Source: Paragonimus westermani
Taxonomy: Eukaryota; Platyhelminthes; Trematoda; Plagiorchiida; Troglotrematidae
Direction of reading: 5' to 3'
Assembly (NCBI GenBank): GCA_008508345.1
Contig: QNGE01001333.1
Coordinates: 69,621 to 133,620, forward strand
DNA: 64,000 bases
The translations under genes and the position numbers were made by a program. Shown here one piece after another: positions 1 to 13,400 of this stretch. A model generated the notes under the pieces. The model saw nothing but the letters and a program-made list of their open reading frames with translations, searched no databases and was not told where the DNA came from. The stretch's first letter is position 1, and every line of letters begins with the position of its first letter.

Positions 1-424
1 CAACGTGCGCGACCGGATGAGTCATCGCTCGACTAGATCGGACCAACGGGCGAGGCAGGGCAGGCGAAATACGACAGACGGCCAGATCGGAGGCGTGGTT
101 TTTGCAACATTTAGAGGAACATCTCGATACGATGTTGGAATACGGTCAAGGCCAACACTGGGTGGATGGCGGACAGCACGAGTAACCAGACGAGCTATCG
201 CACAACGAAATCGGACAAACAGACGAGGAATGGCAAGCGGAAAACCCCCCGATAGAAGGCACCGGTCACACACGTAAACCGGTCAGAAGTGCACACGACG
301 TGAGAACGGAAACCGGGGGTATTGCGGGTTGGAATTATGACTCATAAACGAGATAGCGCGCGTTGCATGTGAATGTCGATTTGGACAATAAAGATTGTGC
401 TTCATTGGACACCCTCTCGCTACA
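1..424 (+). mobile_element. gypsy-type LTR, 5' part outside window
   Basis: This is about 93% identical by eye to the inverted 529-bp LTR at 49240-49768, and about 105 bp of its start lies before the window. A poly(A) signal AATAAA lies at about 387-392, and the element ends in CTCGCTACA at 424, as expected for a TGT...ACA LTR. Whether it is a solo LTR or the 3' LTR of a full element cannot be told from here. The open frames inside it are not genes. Confidence 0.7.
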
Positions 425-1258
425 TAATGACTCCGCTCTTACCTATCTTTGTCAATCTCATTGAAACAGAATGCCATTTGTCTAGTGTTAAATGCATTTA
501 ACAGCCAGGTTTGTTGAAACTCTTTTATTTTCGTTCTCGCCTGTTTTCCTCGCGGTCGGTTGATCCTGTTACGAGCAAAGTTATGAAAGTTGTTTTTCAA
601 AAGTTATGGTGAGCTGTCTGTCGTAAACACGATTTTTGAGTTTCGTTTACCATTCTGTTATTCGATTAGTTTCATATGTTTTATAAACTGTGTTTGTTTG
701 GCGGTCAGGTATGATAAGAAATATTATCCGTTACACAATTAATGAATAGATTTCACATCTTATACAAGTAGTGGAACATATGGATTATCAATGGTGTACC
801 ATGGAAATAGTTCAATGATGAAAAGTAAGATCAAATTTTGTATTTTGAATTATATACTCATCGTAATCAGGGGGCGGACGATAGGCCACAAACCAACTCG
901 TTCAACTGTTTATTTGGGCTGTGTGTATACATACACTGATTCCCACCTGTGGGAATAATTTTGCAGGCTTTGAGTACAGTTTCAGCTGCTACAATACTTT
1001 GAAATTAAAACGTGGCTTTCCGGGAGAAGATGGCATACTGTGACGTGTTGTGGAAGAAATGAAGAAATCGCGAAAATTAACACATTGACTTTTTACAATT
1101 TCGAGCATTTTAGACGACAAATCAAACTAATGTACAACTTTTACTGGAAACCTTTTTGTCTTTTAATCATCGTACTGTGATCGTTGTTGTTCTCAGGTAC
1201 TTCTTGTGCGTGAATGCTTTACTCGGTGATACCCGACACATTTCTGTTCTGATCCGCT
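425..1258. other. non-coding, 3' flank of transporter gene
   Basis: No coding frame or recognisable repeat was seen. It probably contains the 3' UTR of the minus-strand transporter gene. The only poly(A) signal noted on that strand is at 909-914. Confidence 0.5.
909..914 (-). promoter_or_regulatory. possible poly(A) signal of transporter gene
   Basis: AATAAA on the minus strand, about 345 bp after the transporter stop codon. It is the nearest canonical hexamer I noticed. Such hexamers are common by chance in AT-rich DNA. Confidence 0.25.
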
Positions 1259-1479
1259 TCAATGACCGGAAATCATGACCAAGGAATGAGTAGATTTCTC
1301 CACGTCAACGGCCTCGTCCGTTTGGGTAAAGTCCGGAGGACAGATATGGCGTTTTAGCTTGCCGAATGCGTCAGCCAAAAGGAGTCCTTGGATTAGTAAT
1401 ATTGCTGATGCGACCAGATCACTGATTCCAGCCAGAATGAAACAATCAACGTATTCATTATTGATTTCTTTTATTGCCC
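1259..1479 (-). CDS. transporter exon 4 (TM12 and C-terminus)
   Basis: The acceptor CCAACTTCAG is followed by GGGCAATAA; the exon completes a Gly codon left open by exon 3. It encodes the last membrane segment (FILAGISDLVASAILLIQG) and a hydrophilic tail of about 38 residues ending at a stop. Intron 3 is 446 bp. Confidence 0.85.
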
Positions 1480-4400
1480 CTGAAGTTGGATAACAAAGAT
1501 GCATTAGTAGCGTTGCTTTTTTGACCCGACACTCTGGATGGTTCGTGACTGATAACTGATGCTAGTCCACTTCTACTTAGAATACATACACATTTCATAT
1601 TTGAAACTTTCAAAATTCGCAGCCTACATTTCACACTAGAAATCAAGCAAGCTGAATAACATGCATACCGAAAGCAATATTCCCAAATTAATAATCGTTG
1701 TAAATGGTTCATTATCACTTCTTTGAAAAATCTTTGCTTTCATAAGACTTACAGGAAATTTACAAATTAGAAGAAGCCTAGTATGGTTTCATACATCTAA
1801 GTCTGTGTTGGACGACTTATCGTTATTCAGATTGCTTTCGCAATCGCTTTCCCACGTTTTTGTGCAGCTCTTAATACATTATCGTGTAAAATGGCATTTT
1901 TAAAATAATTTATTCTGAAACTGACCTCCAATTGGTCCTCCAACGAGGTAACCAAATGCCTCGAATTGAAACCAGAAGGATACAGCTTCATCGTAACGAG
2001 CTGGACCAATGATTTCGTATGCCATTAACGGTGCGAACGCAAAACTGGGGGAGACTAGAATACCATAGATGATGGCGAAAGCTGACAGAGCTAGGTAGTT
2101 TGGGTAGAGTGGCATGAAGATGATGTATAAAGCAACCAATAAAAGGCAACTAGCTGTAAGATTGCGTGTACCACATTTCAGTGCAAATTGGCCTGCGAAC
2201 CCAGTTCCTAAGCGGGCGATCATGCTAGCGATGCCTACAAATGACAATAGCCCTGCCGCCTGGTCCTCCAGTAAACCGCTTTCGAGACCAAAATTGTTCA
2301 GATGGGCAAATATGATCGAATCCGTAATAAAAACTAAAGTCCGTGTCATCAGGAAACCGATAAACATTGGATTTAGTAGCAAAAATTTTCCACACGCATC
2401 TTCATTCTCTTCAGTACCACGAAGTTCATCTTTATATTCCATTTTTGAAATTAACATGGCAGCAGCTTCATTAGTGTTCTGAACGGAAACCACTGAAGTC
2501 AGAATGTCTTGTGAGTGCGAACTTTGTCGAGCAGACACAATGCCCTGCTTCAGTTTATATAAACTTTGTTTAATCCCGCGATCCAATTCCTCGAAACGAT
2601 TGTCCATTAACGTCTGACTGGCAAAGGATAAAACGCTTGACCGGGCCGGCGTTATTCTTCTGTTTATCTTCTTGGGCTCTTCTTCATTCCGAACGGGAAT
2701 TTGTGAGTTGCAGCACACACTGTCAAATCGCTGGTTCAAATACGTGGGTTCCACCTCCTCCGGAATGACGTCATTCAACAAACCTGGATAATCCAACACC
2801 TGAACTGGTTCCTCCGTTTTAACAGGGACCACATCGTTTTCTAGGTGGCACTGACTTGGGTCAAGCAACGCAATGATCGGTGTGGGGGACACGTGCAATC
2901 CCATTGCAATCAATTCGTTTGTCAGCGAATGGACGCGCTTTTCGGCTAGTCGGACTGTATCTTGCACTATTTGTCTGGTGTGCCTTCTCTCCTGAGCTGT
3001 AATTAATAAGGAGGCAAGTGAATCGCCAATAAATATTGGTGTCTGTGATGGATCGGGTTCCTGGTTTAAGGCACTTGTCACAGAAGCTATGTAAGGGCAA
3101 CTAGTGAGCAGTTCGTTGAATTCCTTCGTCGTGAGAACGGATCCTTGATTACTTGATCGACCGATAAATGACAGAATGGTTTCGATTTCGTCAACAATAA
3201 ATATCACGGGAACTAGAACTTGTTCACAAATAGTGTCAAGTTGGGATAAATAATCTTTTACAGCAGTTTTTATCTGGCTTGCAACTAGTGCGCCGGGATC
3301 GGCGAGAAAACTGACCGGTTCAACCACACACTGATCAGAAACCCCAACCCTTGTACCTCTGACGAATTCAATGACTGTCCTTAAGTTTTGTGGTGCTAGA
3401 AGTTGACGGCAGGACCTGATTTTCGATGCAGTGCAGTCAGCGGCACATTGTCCAGCAGCATCATGTGCGCCCAAATTGTTGCCCATGTTTGAAGCATAAA
3501 CAGTGTTCACACTTAGCACACGTAGTAACGCATTTTGCCCTTCAACATTCTTTAGGTCGTTGGAATTCGTAGGTAACATTTCACACACTTTCAAGTCGGG
3601 ATGAGCAGGTATTAATACCGTAGGTTCTGATGCGGGTTCCGGTGGTGGCGGATGAAGAATGAAACATATTGGAATGATATTGAGGTGTATTAGCGCATAC
3701 CCCATCAAAGTCACACGCCAGCTGTACGTATCAATCATATGGGCTCCAAGCTTGGAGTAGATAAATGTACCTAAACCAGCTCCGCTTGTGCACACAGCGA
3801 GAGCCAAAGTCCGATATATTTCGAAGTATTCTGCTGCGATTCCGACCACACGAACAACACTGATTCCAAGACCGAGACCTGAAAACAAGGAAAAGTTTGG
3901 AAAATAGGACTCACCGGACCGCACACCCAGCCTGTTATCTGTTACTCTCTTCAGTCAATTAGATGGAAAAGAATTAACTGTTTCACATACCAAAACTAAC
4001 CGAAAACGACATCCTAATTTTTAGTTGATGAATCCCAGCTGGAGTGAATTGGATTCCTTGCTGCTTGAAGGCAAATGTTGAATATACTACATTCTGACAT
4101 TTAACTGGTTGGTAGCTGATAAACCATCCCCAACGTTTCATTCCCTAATTTCAAATGACCATACAAAAACACAGCGTACGTGTAGCCATCAAGAAAAGTT
4201 TGGTATGATTTGACGCATATGAAACTCAGCATATCTTGCCATGTTATTCTAAACATGTGAAAGTGACAACCAATACGGCGGTAACAAAAATAACAGTCTT
4301 ATAATGAGTAGTGAACTGTTTCACTTGAATAGTTAAAATATGTAAGAGACGATCATGTTTAACGTTTTATACATGTCTTATCCTATACAATGTAAGGCAA

Positions 4401-7400
4401 TTTTTCCGTCTTACACGTATTGGAGTTAAGTTCAAGTTTGAGGCTGATGAGGTAGCTAAAAACACGCAATCTTTGACGAAAATACACCAAAGAAAGGCAC
4501 ATTTCGCGAAAGTTTCTTAGGGTCCAGTTTCGGGGCTGTAAATCAGACACAGATCCCTGGTATTAAATCACTCTTATTCGTCGAGATGAATGGCTTGAAA
4601 TACTGGTGACAACTAATCTCAAAATAGTCTGTTCCATATTACTGCTGAAGTCATGACGATTTATGTAGTACTTTATGGAATCAGCCAAATGCAGTAGGAA
4701 TGAGGAGGAAAACCTAATCAGTAGATATAATATGAACTGATGGGGAGTCGAAAGTGATTACATTTTTGGAGCTGTGCAGCTCACTGCTGTTGAGAAAACA
4801 GACGTCCATTTTTTCTTACATGCTCTTACTTGTAATGAACGAGAGCTTTTGTGAGATGACAAGCGAATATTTGGACATTGGTTTGATATTTATGAACATG
4901 TGCTCGGACTTTTGGAGTGCTTTCTGAGGAATATTCGAATAAATGTTCTAAATGATGTGGTTCGGCTTAGCTATAGTTTTTGATTTTTTAAGGAATACCT
5001 TGAATTGCAAATGAAATCGGAAGAAGAATTCCAGTACGTGAACACCTGGAAAGATTCGATGCCAGTCTGCCCAGTCACCTTTTGCAATTCATCGTTCAAA
5101 TAGGGGAATAAACAGGTATTCCCACAAGATTCCTGCACAATTTCCAGGCGTCCAAATTTATTGCGCGTGGTTATGTAACGGTTGAAAATTGGGAACCCCC
5201 GACAGCTAAATTCGAAGGTGACTTCAACATTCCAGGATTTGGTTGACATAAGTCTATTGCGGTAACCTATTACACACACCATCGAATACATTTTCATTGG
5301 TTTTGTGAAAGTGATTTCCGACTTCACAATAAGTGACAATCAAATCCATGATGTTGACTATATTTCTTAGCACATAAGTGGTTCTTAATGACTCAGTCGT
5401 CTGTTCTGAATGATCAGCCCCAGAGATGAGATGCAAGTTAACACCGAACAGTGTCCGGAATAAGGTTTCACTATGTTCTGGGTGTCAATTAGGGAAGCCT
5501 GTCAATATTCCATTTTCCGATATCTCAAGAAGTTTGGGTTACATGAAGTTGAACCTGGGAAATTCTCCCTACAACTCAACCACAACTCAACCCGCAAAGC
5601 TGTTGCGGGATTCTCCGTCAAAATAGAGTTCTAGACTGCCCTGTTATCAAAATCTTTCGACGTACAAAATACTGCCATATTTGTTTTCAAGTTGACCATC
5701 ACTCACATTTGATCGCAGCGTTCGCATTCAGATAGACTTTCAAGCCAGCCTCTTTTGAAAAGAAGCACTAGACTCGAGTTTCGCTCTCATTGGAGCTCGT
5801 CAGTAGTGCATATCCTTGCCACGGCCGGGAGTTGAACTCCGGACATTCCAATCATGAGGCAACCGTGTTAACCACTGCGCCATTGACCTCACATTAGGCA
5901 CGACCGAATGATCAAATCTGAACGCTCAACCACTCTCGCTTGTGAGCAATGATCAATGCTATATTTGTAATGAATACTCAAATCTACCGATCGATTCGCC
6001 TACTTGTCTCCTTTGATCCATGGCATGTGTGATCTCATTGGATAACGTATCACGTCTTGTTCACTGTTGGTCCGTTCCTGTGTTGTTGCGCAATGCTAAT
6101 TGAGCAATGTTGGTTGCGTAATGTTACTCATCGTATTCAATCGTTTCAGCTGATGCGCCTCATTATGATTTTTGGCTGGTAAGTCTGGTCACTGATCAGA
6201 AGTTATGTCCATTCGTGCCAGTAATCAGTAACAGTTGTAATCATATTTTGCCCTTTTCGGTTTTGTTGATTCACCAAAGTTTGTTACACCGCATCTTCTG
6301 CCATCGCATGCCTTTTTGTCGTTTTTAATGTGGGTATCAAGTATATCTTCCCTTGGCTTTCGTTTGTTTTCATCCAACTTCGTTTGTTCTCGCTAACACC
6401 GTCCCAGATAAACCCTGTTTGGTAAATTTGCACTGTTGCCCAGCTTGACATTGTAGTTTTCTTCATCTTCTCATTTCTCGATAGTTTCTTCCTTCAAATG
6501 TTTATCAGTCCCAAGTCTACGTTGCATCCATATCTACCCTAATTTCCACCAATAGCAGAGTTTTTGACACAAGATCGTAGAAGCGTTTCTGTCAGAATAT
6601 CCCGGGTGATGTTGGGCAGTTACTGTGGAGAGTGTTCTGGATGTTCGTCTAAACAAGCCTTCCACCGAATTATTAGCGATATCTTGCGGTGTTTTGCTTC
6701 CAATTTTCAAAAACCCGAGATAAGGATGTTGGTGAATGCCCTCTCCTTTGGACAACAACCGTTTTGTGATTTTTTGCGATTGTCTCCGTCTTCCAATTAG
6801 ATTTACTGTGATAAGGGCTGGTAAACCGATACATGATTTTACACATTTGAAATTCTATACTGGACAAATGAGTTCGGTTGCCAGACGCCAGCTACCACGG
6901 TAATTCATGACGTCTTCACTATCGGCCGTGCAGTTGTTGTCGGCACCACGTAATCTTGAAAAATCACTGAAATAGTCCATTTTTACAGGGTAGGATTTTA
7001 TCGTGACTCAATACATCGTCTGCCGATTTCTGCCACAAACTTCCCCACGCTTCATATATCAACAAAGCCTCCTTCGTCTGAACAACGTGGCACATTCGGT
7101 ATACTGAACAAATCGACATGTAATCCCGGGTTTGACTTGATATGCCAGACCGAAACAATAGTTCACAAACTCTTCCGGCAAAATTGTCAATGTCTAAGTG
7201 AGCATAGCGAGTTTTTTCATCATAGAATGGTGCACTGCCTTCGAATTTATTATCTTGTTCTGTTTAAGTGTCGGTCCGTCATGGACTGTTAAGTCGTCGC
7301 AGAAATTGAACAATGACGTCCATTCTGTTTGCACTGACTTCCGGCATTCAGCCCACCTGTTTACTTTAACGTTACGAGACAAGCTGCAACTGACGTCATC

Positions 7401-10400
7401 TGCCATATAACTCTTCATTGCTAGGGGCATTTTCCCTTAATGGATATGTGCAGTGCACATTTTTGATCCCGGTTACCGAAAGATTTCTACATCGTGCTTT
7501 TGAAGGCAGGTAAGCATTCGTTACGAAAACGTCGTGGGGTGACGTGTGGTGGCTGACATGTAGTTGATGCTGGGGGTTTGCGGCCCTTAAACACCGTGTT
7601 TTCACTTTCAAAACTGTTATCACTAAAATGCTGTATTGCTAAAGCTACGGCCAACATCCCTTTATTACTGTGCACACACTAACCCTCGACGTTTGGTAAT
7701 ATCCTTCTCCGAAAATCAAACCACTTTGTTTACCGAATTCACAATGCGCCCAAACCGTGCAGACTCCAGTCGCACTGTATTTCGAGCTGATATAACCACT
7801 AAATTATGTAAGCATTGATGCTTTGATCATCAGCTCCTTGGTTTTCTCAAATGCTTCTTGCTCTCTACTTCGTTGACGTTCTTCAGCCTTATGAATCAAT
7901 TTTCTCATCGACCTTATTATATCAGTTAATTGGGGCAAAAAGGGTTCTGAAAAACGCCGTCCCAATGAACCGGATAGCGGCCGTCACGTCGCTTTTAAAA
8001 GAAAGTCACTTGACTGCTCTAACTTCCTCCGAACCAGGTGTTCTTTTTTCCGATGCTTACACGTATTCCCTTTACGAACCTCGACCTTCACCTGTTTCAG
8101 CGTAATGTGCTTCTTCTAAAAATGATGGAAGGTTTGATCATGCTTAGTTGGTGGTACATAATGGAATGACTTACTGACCGCAATGCACATCACACTGCAT
8201 GCGTCGTCGAGCGAATGCACAAGCCGAATTTTGACAAATTTAGTTGATGCCTTTAGTTCGAATGATATCGTCCAAAATTTCTGCCGAAATTTGCGAAATA
8301 AACCCGGTTTGTCACCAAGCATCAGATGCTGAAAGATAGGGGCAGATTCACTTGTGAGGCACTTTGCCGTTGATGGATTCATCAACAGGTAATCTAACGC
8401 TGGAAACTCATACTAGCCCCTCCACAATGCGACATTTAACTACTCTGGGTGTCACAATGGCTGCTGCTGCGTTATTTGCGTCATTTTGGTTTTTTATTCT
8501 GTAAGTCACACGCAAGTCCTACTGGGACTTTGGCTTATGCTTGTTTCTGTCGTTTCCTTTCTAGAGACTATCGGGATTATTGGGACTCTTACATTGGAAG
8601 AACCCTGTCCCCCGATTTCTCCACGTTGCACAAAGTCGGCTTACAAGTGTAATGAGTAATGGAAGCCAGAACGTCCGGTTTACCTAATAAAAGGGTTTAC
8701 GCGTGCTCACAGACCACCGCTTATCCGGTGTCGTTCGAGATCTGGCCAACTCAACCAGCAAACGCACCTCTTTCTTGAATAACTTTCCGGACAAAATAGG
8801 CGGTACTTTCCTGGCAATTTTTGTCACAGGTTTAGCTGATTCACCCTGTGACATTTAGGATGAAAATTCGAATCTACTCAACAAAGAATTAAGAACACAC
8901 GGGCAAAGATCAAAGATGTCCATGGTAATGTGATACACAAACAGAAGTGGCAACAGAGTAGCATCTAACCCAAGAATAAGTATCAAGTTTGTTTTGACGG
9001 TCGCAAATTGAAGTTTCTTCGATGTGCTGCTTTTTGAGTTTCTCACGTCCAGTATGAATACGCCTGGTGCTAGGGGTTGTGAGCCCTTCCAAATTCACAG
9101 CTCATCAACGGCACTCCTTGACTCAATCTGGCCAAAAAACACTTCGTACAAAAAGGTTGATGATAACCCTAAAAGAAGTCGAAATTTCAACGATTGTCAA
9201 TAGTCGATCTGAAGTCGGCGACTTTTCTTCCCTGGTGATGTTTCACGCTGTTGGCAACACGATCTTTCTCCCTCTTGATGATGTCTATTCTGAAAATTCA
9301 GGGCTTCTGCCGGATTCGAACGGGCGACAGACACAACGCCTCAACGCGGCAAGCGCTCTACCAGCTGAGCTACGAAACCACAGAAGGAGCTAGGAAATCC
9401 CACATTTGGACTCTGTCACACACCCGTTCCACTATTTCATACGAAATCCACCAAATGATCCAGGGGATTGACTGACCCAAAATAATTTCTCAAACAATTC
9501 ACGTTGGGATCCACCAACTCTAGTGCTGAGCATAGAAATTGTCTTACTAATAAGTAGTGTGGCAGATTTATGAAATTTGTGGGATCTCCTAGCTTCCGGT
9601 GTCGCTTCGTAGCTCTGCTGGTAGAGCGCTTCCCGCGTTGAGGCATGCTGTGTCTGTCGCTAGTTCGAATTCAGTCGAAGCCCTGGCTTTTCACAGTTGG
9701 GTATAATCTAAAATCACAATACTTATCTACTGTGGTTGAGTAATAACATCGAGCAAACCGCTCCTTCAAACGTTTCAGACAGGTGCATTCACAGACTGGA
9801 CAGTCTTCTTTTTGTTGGGCTTGTCTGTTGTCACAACAACTAGGCAAATTTGTCGAGAAAACTCAACTCATATTTGAAGTTTCTATGAAATGATAACTTG
9901 GGGGGAAATCGTAAGCCAAAAGAATAGTTATTTCATTCTGAACCTGAAATCCTTAGAATATTCGTCTTACAATAATTACAACGGACCGCTTATCAGAGTG
10001 AAAAGTTCATTCGCGTGAACGACTATTTATATGAGACCCACCTGTGAAAATTCAGAGCTTCGGCTAGATTCGAACCAATGACAGAAACAGCATGCCCAAA
10101 CGTGGCAAGCACTCTATCAGATGAGCTACGATGTAAATTGCTTGCCACTTTTGGGCATGCTGATTCTGTCGCTGATTCGAATTCAGTCAAACCCTTGGCT
10201 GTTCACAGTTGGGTCTCATCTAACTCATCAAATCTGTCAAACTACTGATTACTAAGAAAAAAAATTCATTCATGAACACTGACGGACAGCAACACTTCGT
10301 CGTGTTAATGAAATTCGAAGTTGCTGAGACAGTGTGTTTAGAGCCAGCAATTTCATTCCATCAGCAAATCTAAGAAACTGTTGCAACAGCCACTCCGAAA

Positions 10401-13400
10401 TTCTACACTGATTACGCCGCTGACTTTCTTTGGAGTGTTTTAGGGTAAATCCAAATAGACCTGGTAATTAAGTTAATTTCACCAGTGGTTCGGAGATTTT
10501 TTTCTAAAACACACAATAGCTTCTCGTGATAGGGGTAACGGGACCGCGTGTCGTTCCTAAATATCAGTCGTTCGTAAAACTGAACATGATTAAAACTATT
10601 TTAGGGTGGAAAGTTCCGTGAATTTCTTATAAGTGGTTGAATATCGTTAGTGTATATGGTCACCATAACGAAAACGTTAGAAGAATCCAAGTGATAGCCC
10701 ACCATGGGCCCCAAGTCTAGTTCACTTCCGGATAAGGATGGTTGACTGTCCTTAGGGTAGTATTCAGATAAAAATTTGGTGGTAAGCTTGTCTTACTTTA
10801 CATCTGTGAACGTTGATCAGCAAATTTCTTTCCGTTACCTGGTTACTACGCACAAAAGACCAGTCGAGGTAAACATTCACATTTCTGGGTTCAAACAGAC
10901 GTTCAAAAGAGTGGTTAACTCTAAGGTATATATATATATATATGTATATACAACCCAGCAACCTACATGTTGTTCTGACATCCAACAAAAGAGTTGCTTC
11001 TTCGAACAACATCATTTGTTTTGACTGTACTGCATACTAGTGAACATAGAAAGTTGAGATTTGAGATAGTGTTCAGAGTTTCAATTTCGTATCCGATTAT
11101 TTACCTTCCTTCCATCTGAATATTCGGTTCCGAAGTAAGATTGCATTAATAAGAGAGTCAAGTCAATTCATGGGTGGCTACCGCGAGTGTTTTACGCACT
11201 AATGACAATGCAGTATTCTGCATCACACCCGCTATCACAACTTATGAAGTGAATGACCGACTACTTACAACATCAAAAACATTGCACAAAAGCATTGCAC
11301 ATGTGTCATGAACATTTGTGTCGCTTTCTTCGGAAAACTGTTCATGATTTCAACGTATGCGCAGCTCAAACCTAAACCAAACAAACTGTGCATCGTCGAT
11401 CCCGTTTTGTCAATGTCCGTCGACTTTATCTTTGGGCTACTCACTAATTGTCTTAGGTAAAGAGGTGAACATATCGTGTGAAGCTCCAAGTCAACAACGA
11501 GACAGATAAAGTTCGGTCTCGAACCAGGAAAGGTTGATAGCTGATGCTTACGACAATGGGATAGCACCATTCACGACATGCATCCGATACTGGGCGCACC
11601 AAGGGCAAACGTTCAACCGAGCGATTCGGATACGTCATAGCAGCGGGAAGTCAGTGTTGTCTCACGTGCGAATTTCCTTACTCCCACCTCGCAACAATCC
11701 GACGTTCCGCTGTTTGTCGTACGTTCGAATGTAAACACGTTTGTCCCCGCCTCTTACTTCGGCCTACCGTGAGTATCACCTCGATAACAGCCTGGCTTAC
11801 CGTCTAGTCCACCCGAACCCCGTTGCAGCTTTGTAGAGATTGAATAAAAGTGACAATTCTGTTATCAGAGCTGGTTTGAAACTGTTTGTGAACTGAATTG
11901 GTTCAAAGTGCGCAGTATAAGTTGAGTGTCATATTGAAGGCGAGCTGTACTCGAGGGTTAATACATGAGACTTATCAGATAATGGCCACAAACTGATGCC
12001 TAGACGATTCCCCACCACCCCTCGTTCAGTTGATGGCACTGGATCAATATCGTCCTGATGTCATCCTTCTTCTTCTTCTTTGTCACATACACGGCCTGTT
12101 TTCTGGTTACTGCCCATCACCAGACATACAGACACAGTGAACTTTGCCCAAACAACTTACCTCTAAATGGTATGTGATTAACACCCCGATTTAAATTGTT
12201 TGATAAATGCACTCCAAAGGGATCAGAATATTCCGTACCCTCAGGTGATTTTGCTTCGTATCAGTTAGGATCCAAACATGAAATTACAAAACAGAAAGTC
12301 TTTTATACTATTTAAAACAAAGTTCTGCTCGAGAATTCGGATTATTTTTACAGTCAGAATAACCACAAGGTGGTCGACTTTAGCAGCGTCATCCAATAGG
12401 GATTGATCTGTCATCTATTGTTTACCTCAACACTAAGATTGCTTACGAGCAGAAAAATGGCTGAGAAGTAAGTAAAAAGGGTTTTACAATTTTTTCCACG
12501 CATCTAGTCCTTCATCTGGTTTTAGTGCATCAGTAACATAAGCCGTAGGTAATAGCTCGTCAAGAGTATAGTGGTTGAAGCAACCTCATTCTCACCTGCA
12601 GGGAGTTAGTTTGGGAAGCCCACAATTTAGTACCCGAGGCAAATAAAACGATATAAAGAATCATGTCTGAATTCGCATTTTTTTGGTCCATCTGACTTTT
12701 TTCTGACCTTTCGTGATACTGTTAGATGCTCGCTCAAAACCACCGTTACAGGACTCAGTACCCGAATGGAGTATTCCACAACACCGTCTTCTTGCTTCAG
12801 TACCGCTCCAATTCCTACATCACTCGCATCCGTTGCGACAATGAAACTCTGTCCAGTCACTGGCAATTTCAGGGTCAGCTGTACTTACTTCATCAATCGT
12901 TGGATCTCGACAAACGCTTGGGTGGCTTTCTGTGACCAATGAAATTGGCAATCCATCTTCAGAATTTCGTATAAAGGACTGGCGAGGTCATGGAAGTGTT
13001 AGATGAAGCGGCTGTAGAACCCAACGCGACCGAGAAACTGCCTCAGCGTCCTCTTTGATGTTGGCACCGGAATAGCCTCGATCGTCAGCAGTTTCTCGGG
13101 CAGTGGCTGGACCTCTCCCCGACCGAGAAGTACTAACGTTTGTTTCGCCAATTGAGATTACGAACTATTGATATACAGGGCGGCTTTTTCAATCTTCTGC
13201 AGCACCGTTGGAACGTGTGCTGTATGTTCTGTCTCACTTGTGCTGTAAATGACGTTATCGTCCCCATAGACGACAGTGTTGCTCACTCCGTCCAACAGCT
13301 TCAGCATCAGTCGTCTGAACGTGAAGGGGGCGCCTGAGAGTCCGAACGGCACTCGCTTGAAGCGGTATTGTTTTTCACCTACTGTGAATGCTGTTTTATG

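Noticed and set aside
5..277. 90- and 83-codon open frames on both strands
   Set aside because: They lie inside the LTR, and the same frames recur in the inverted LTR copy at 49.4-49.8 kb.
9300..9387. Genuine tRNA gene on the minus strand
   Set aside because: The D-arm and T-arm look right, but the anticodon arm does not pair and the spacing is too long. Other copies share a non-tRNA tail, so it is a SINE.
11540..11880. LTR with adjacent primer-binding site (TTATCAGAGCTGG)
   Set aside because: No second LTR or related copy was found in the window, and the nearest pol remnant is on the opposite strand.
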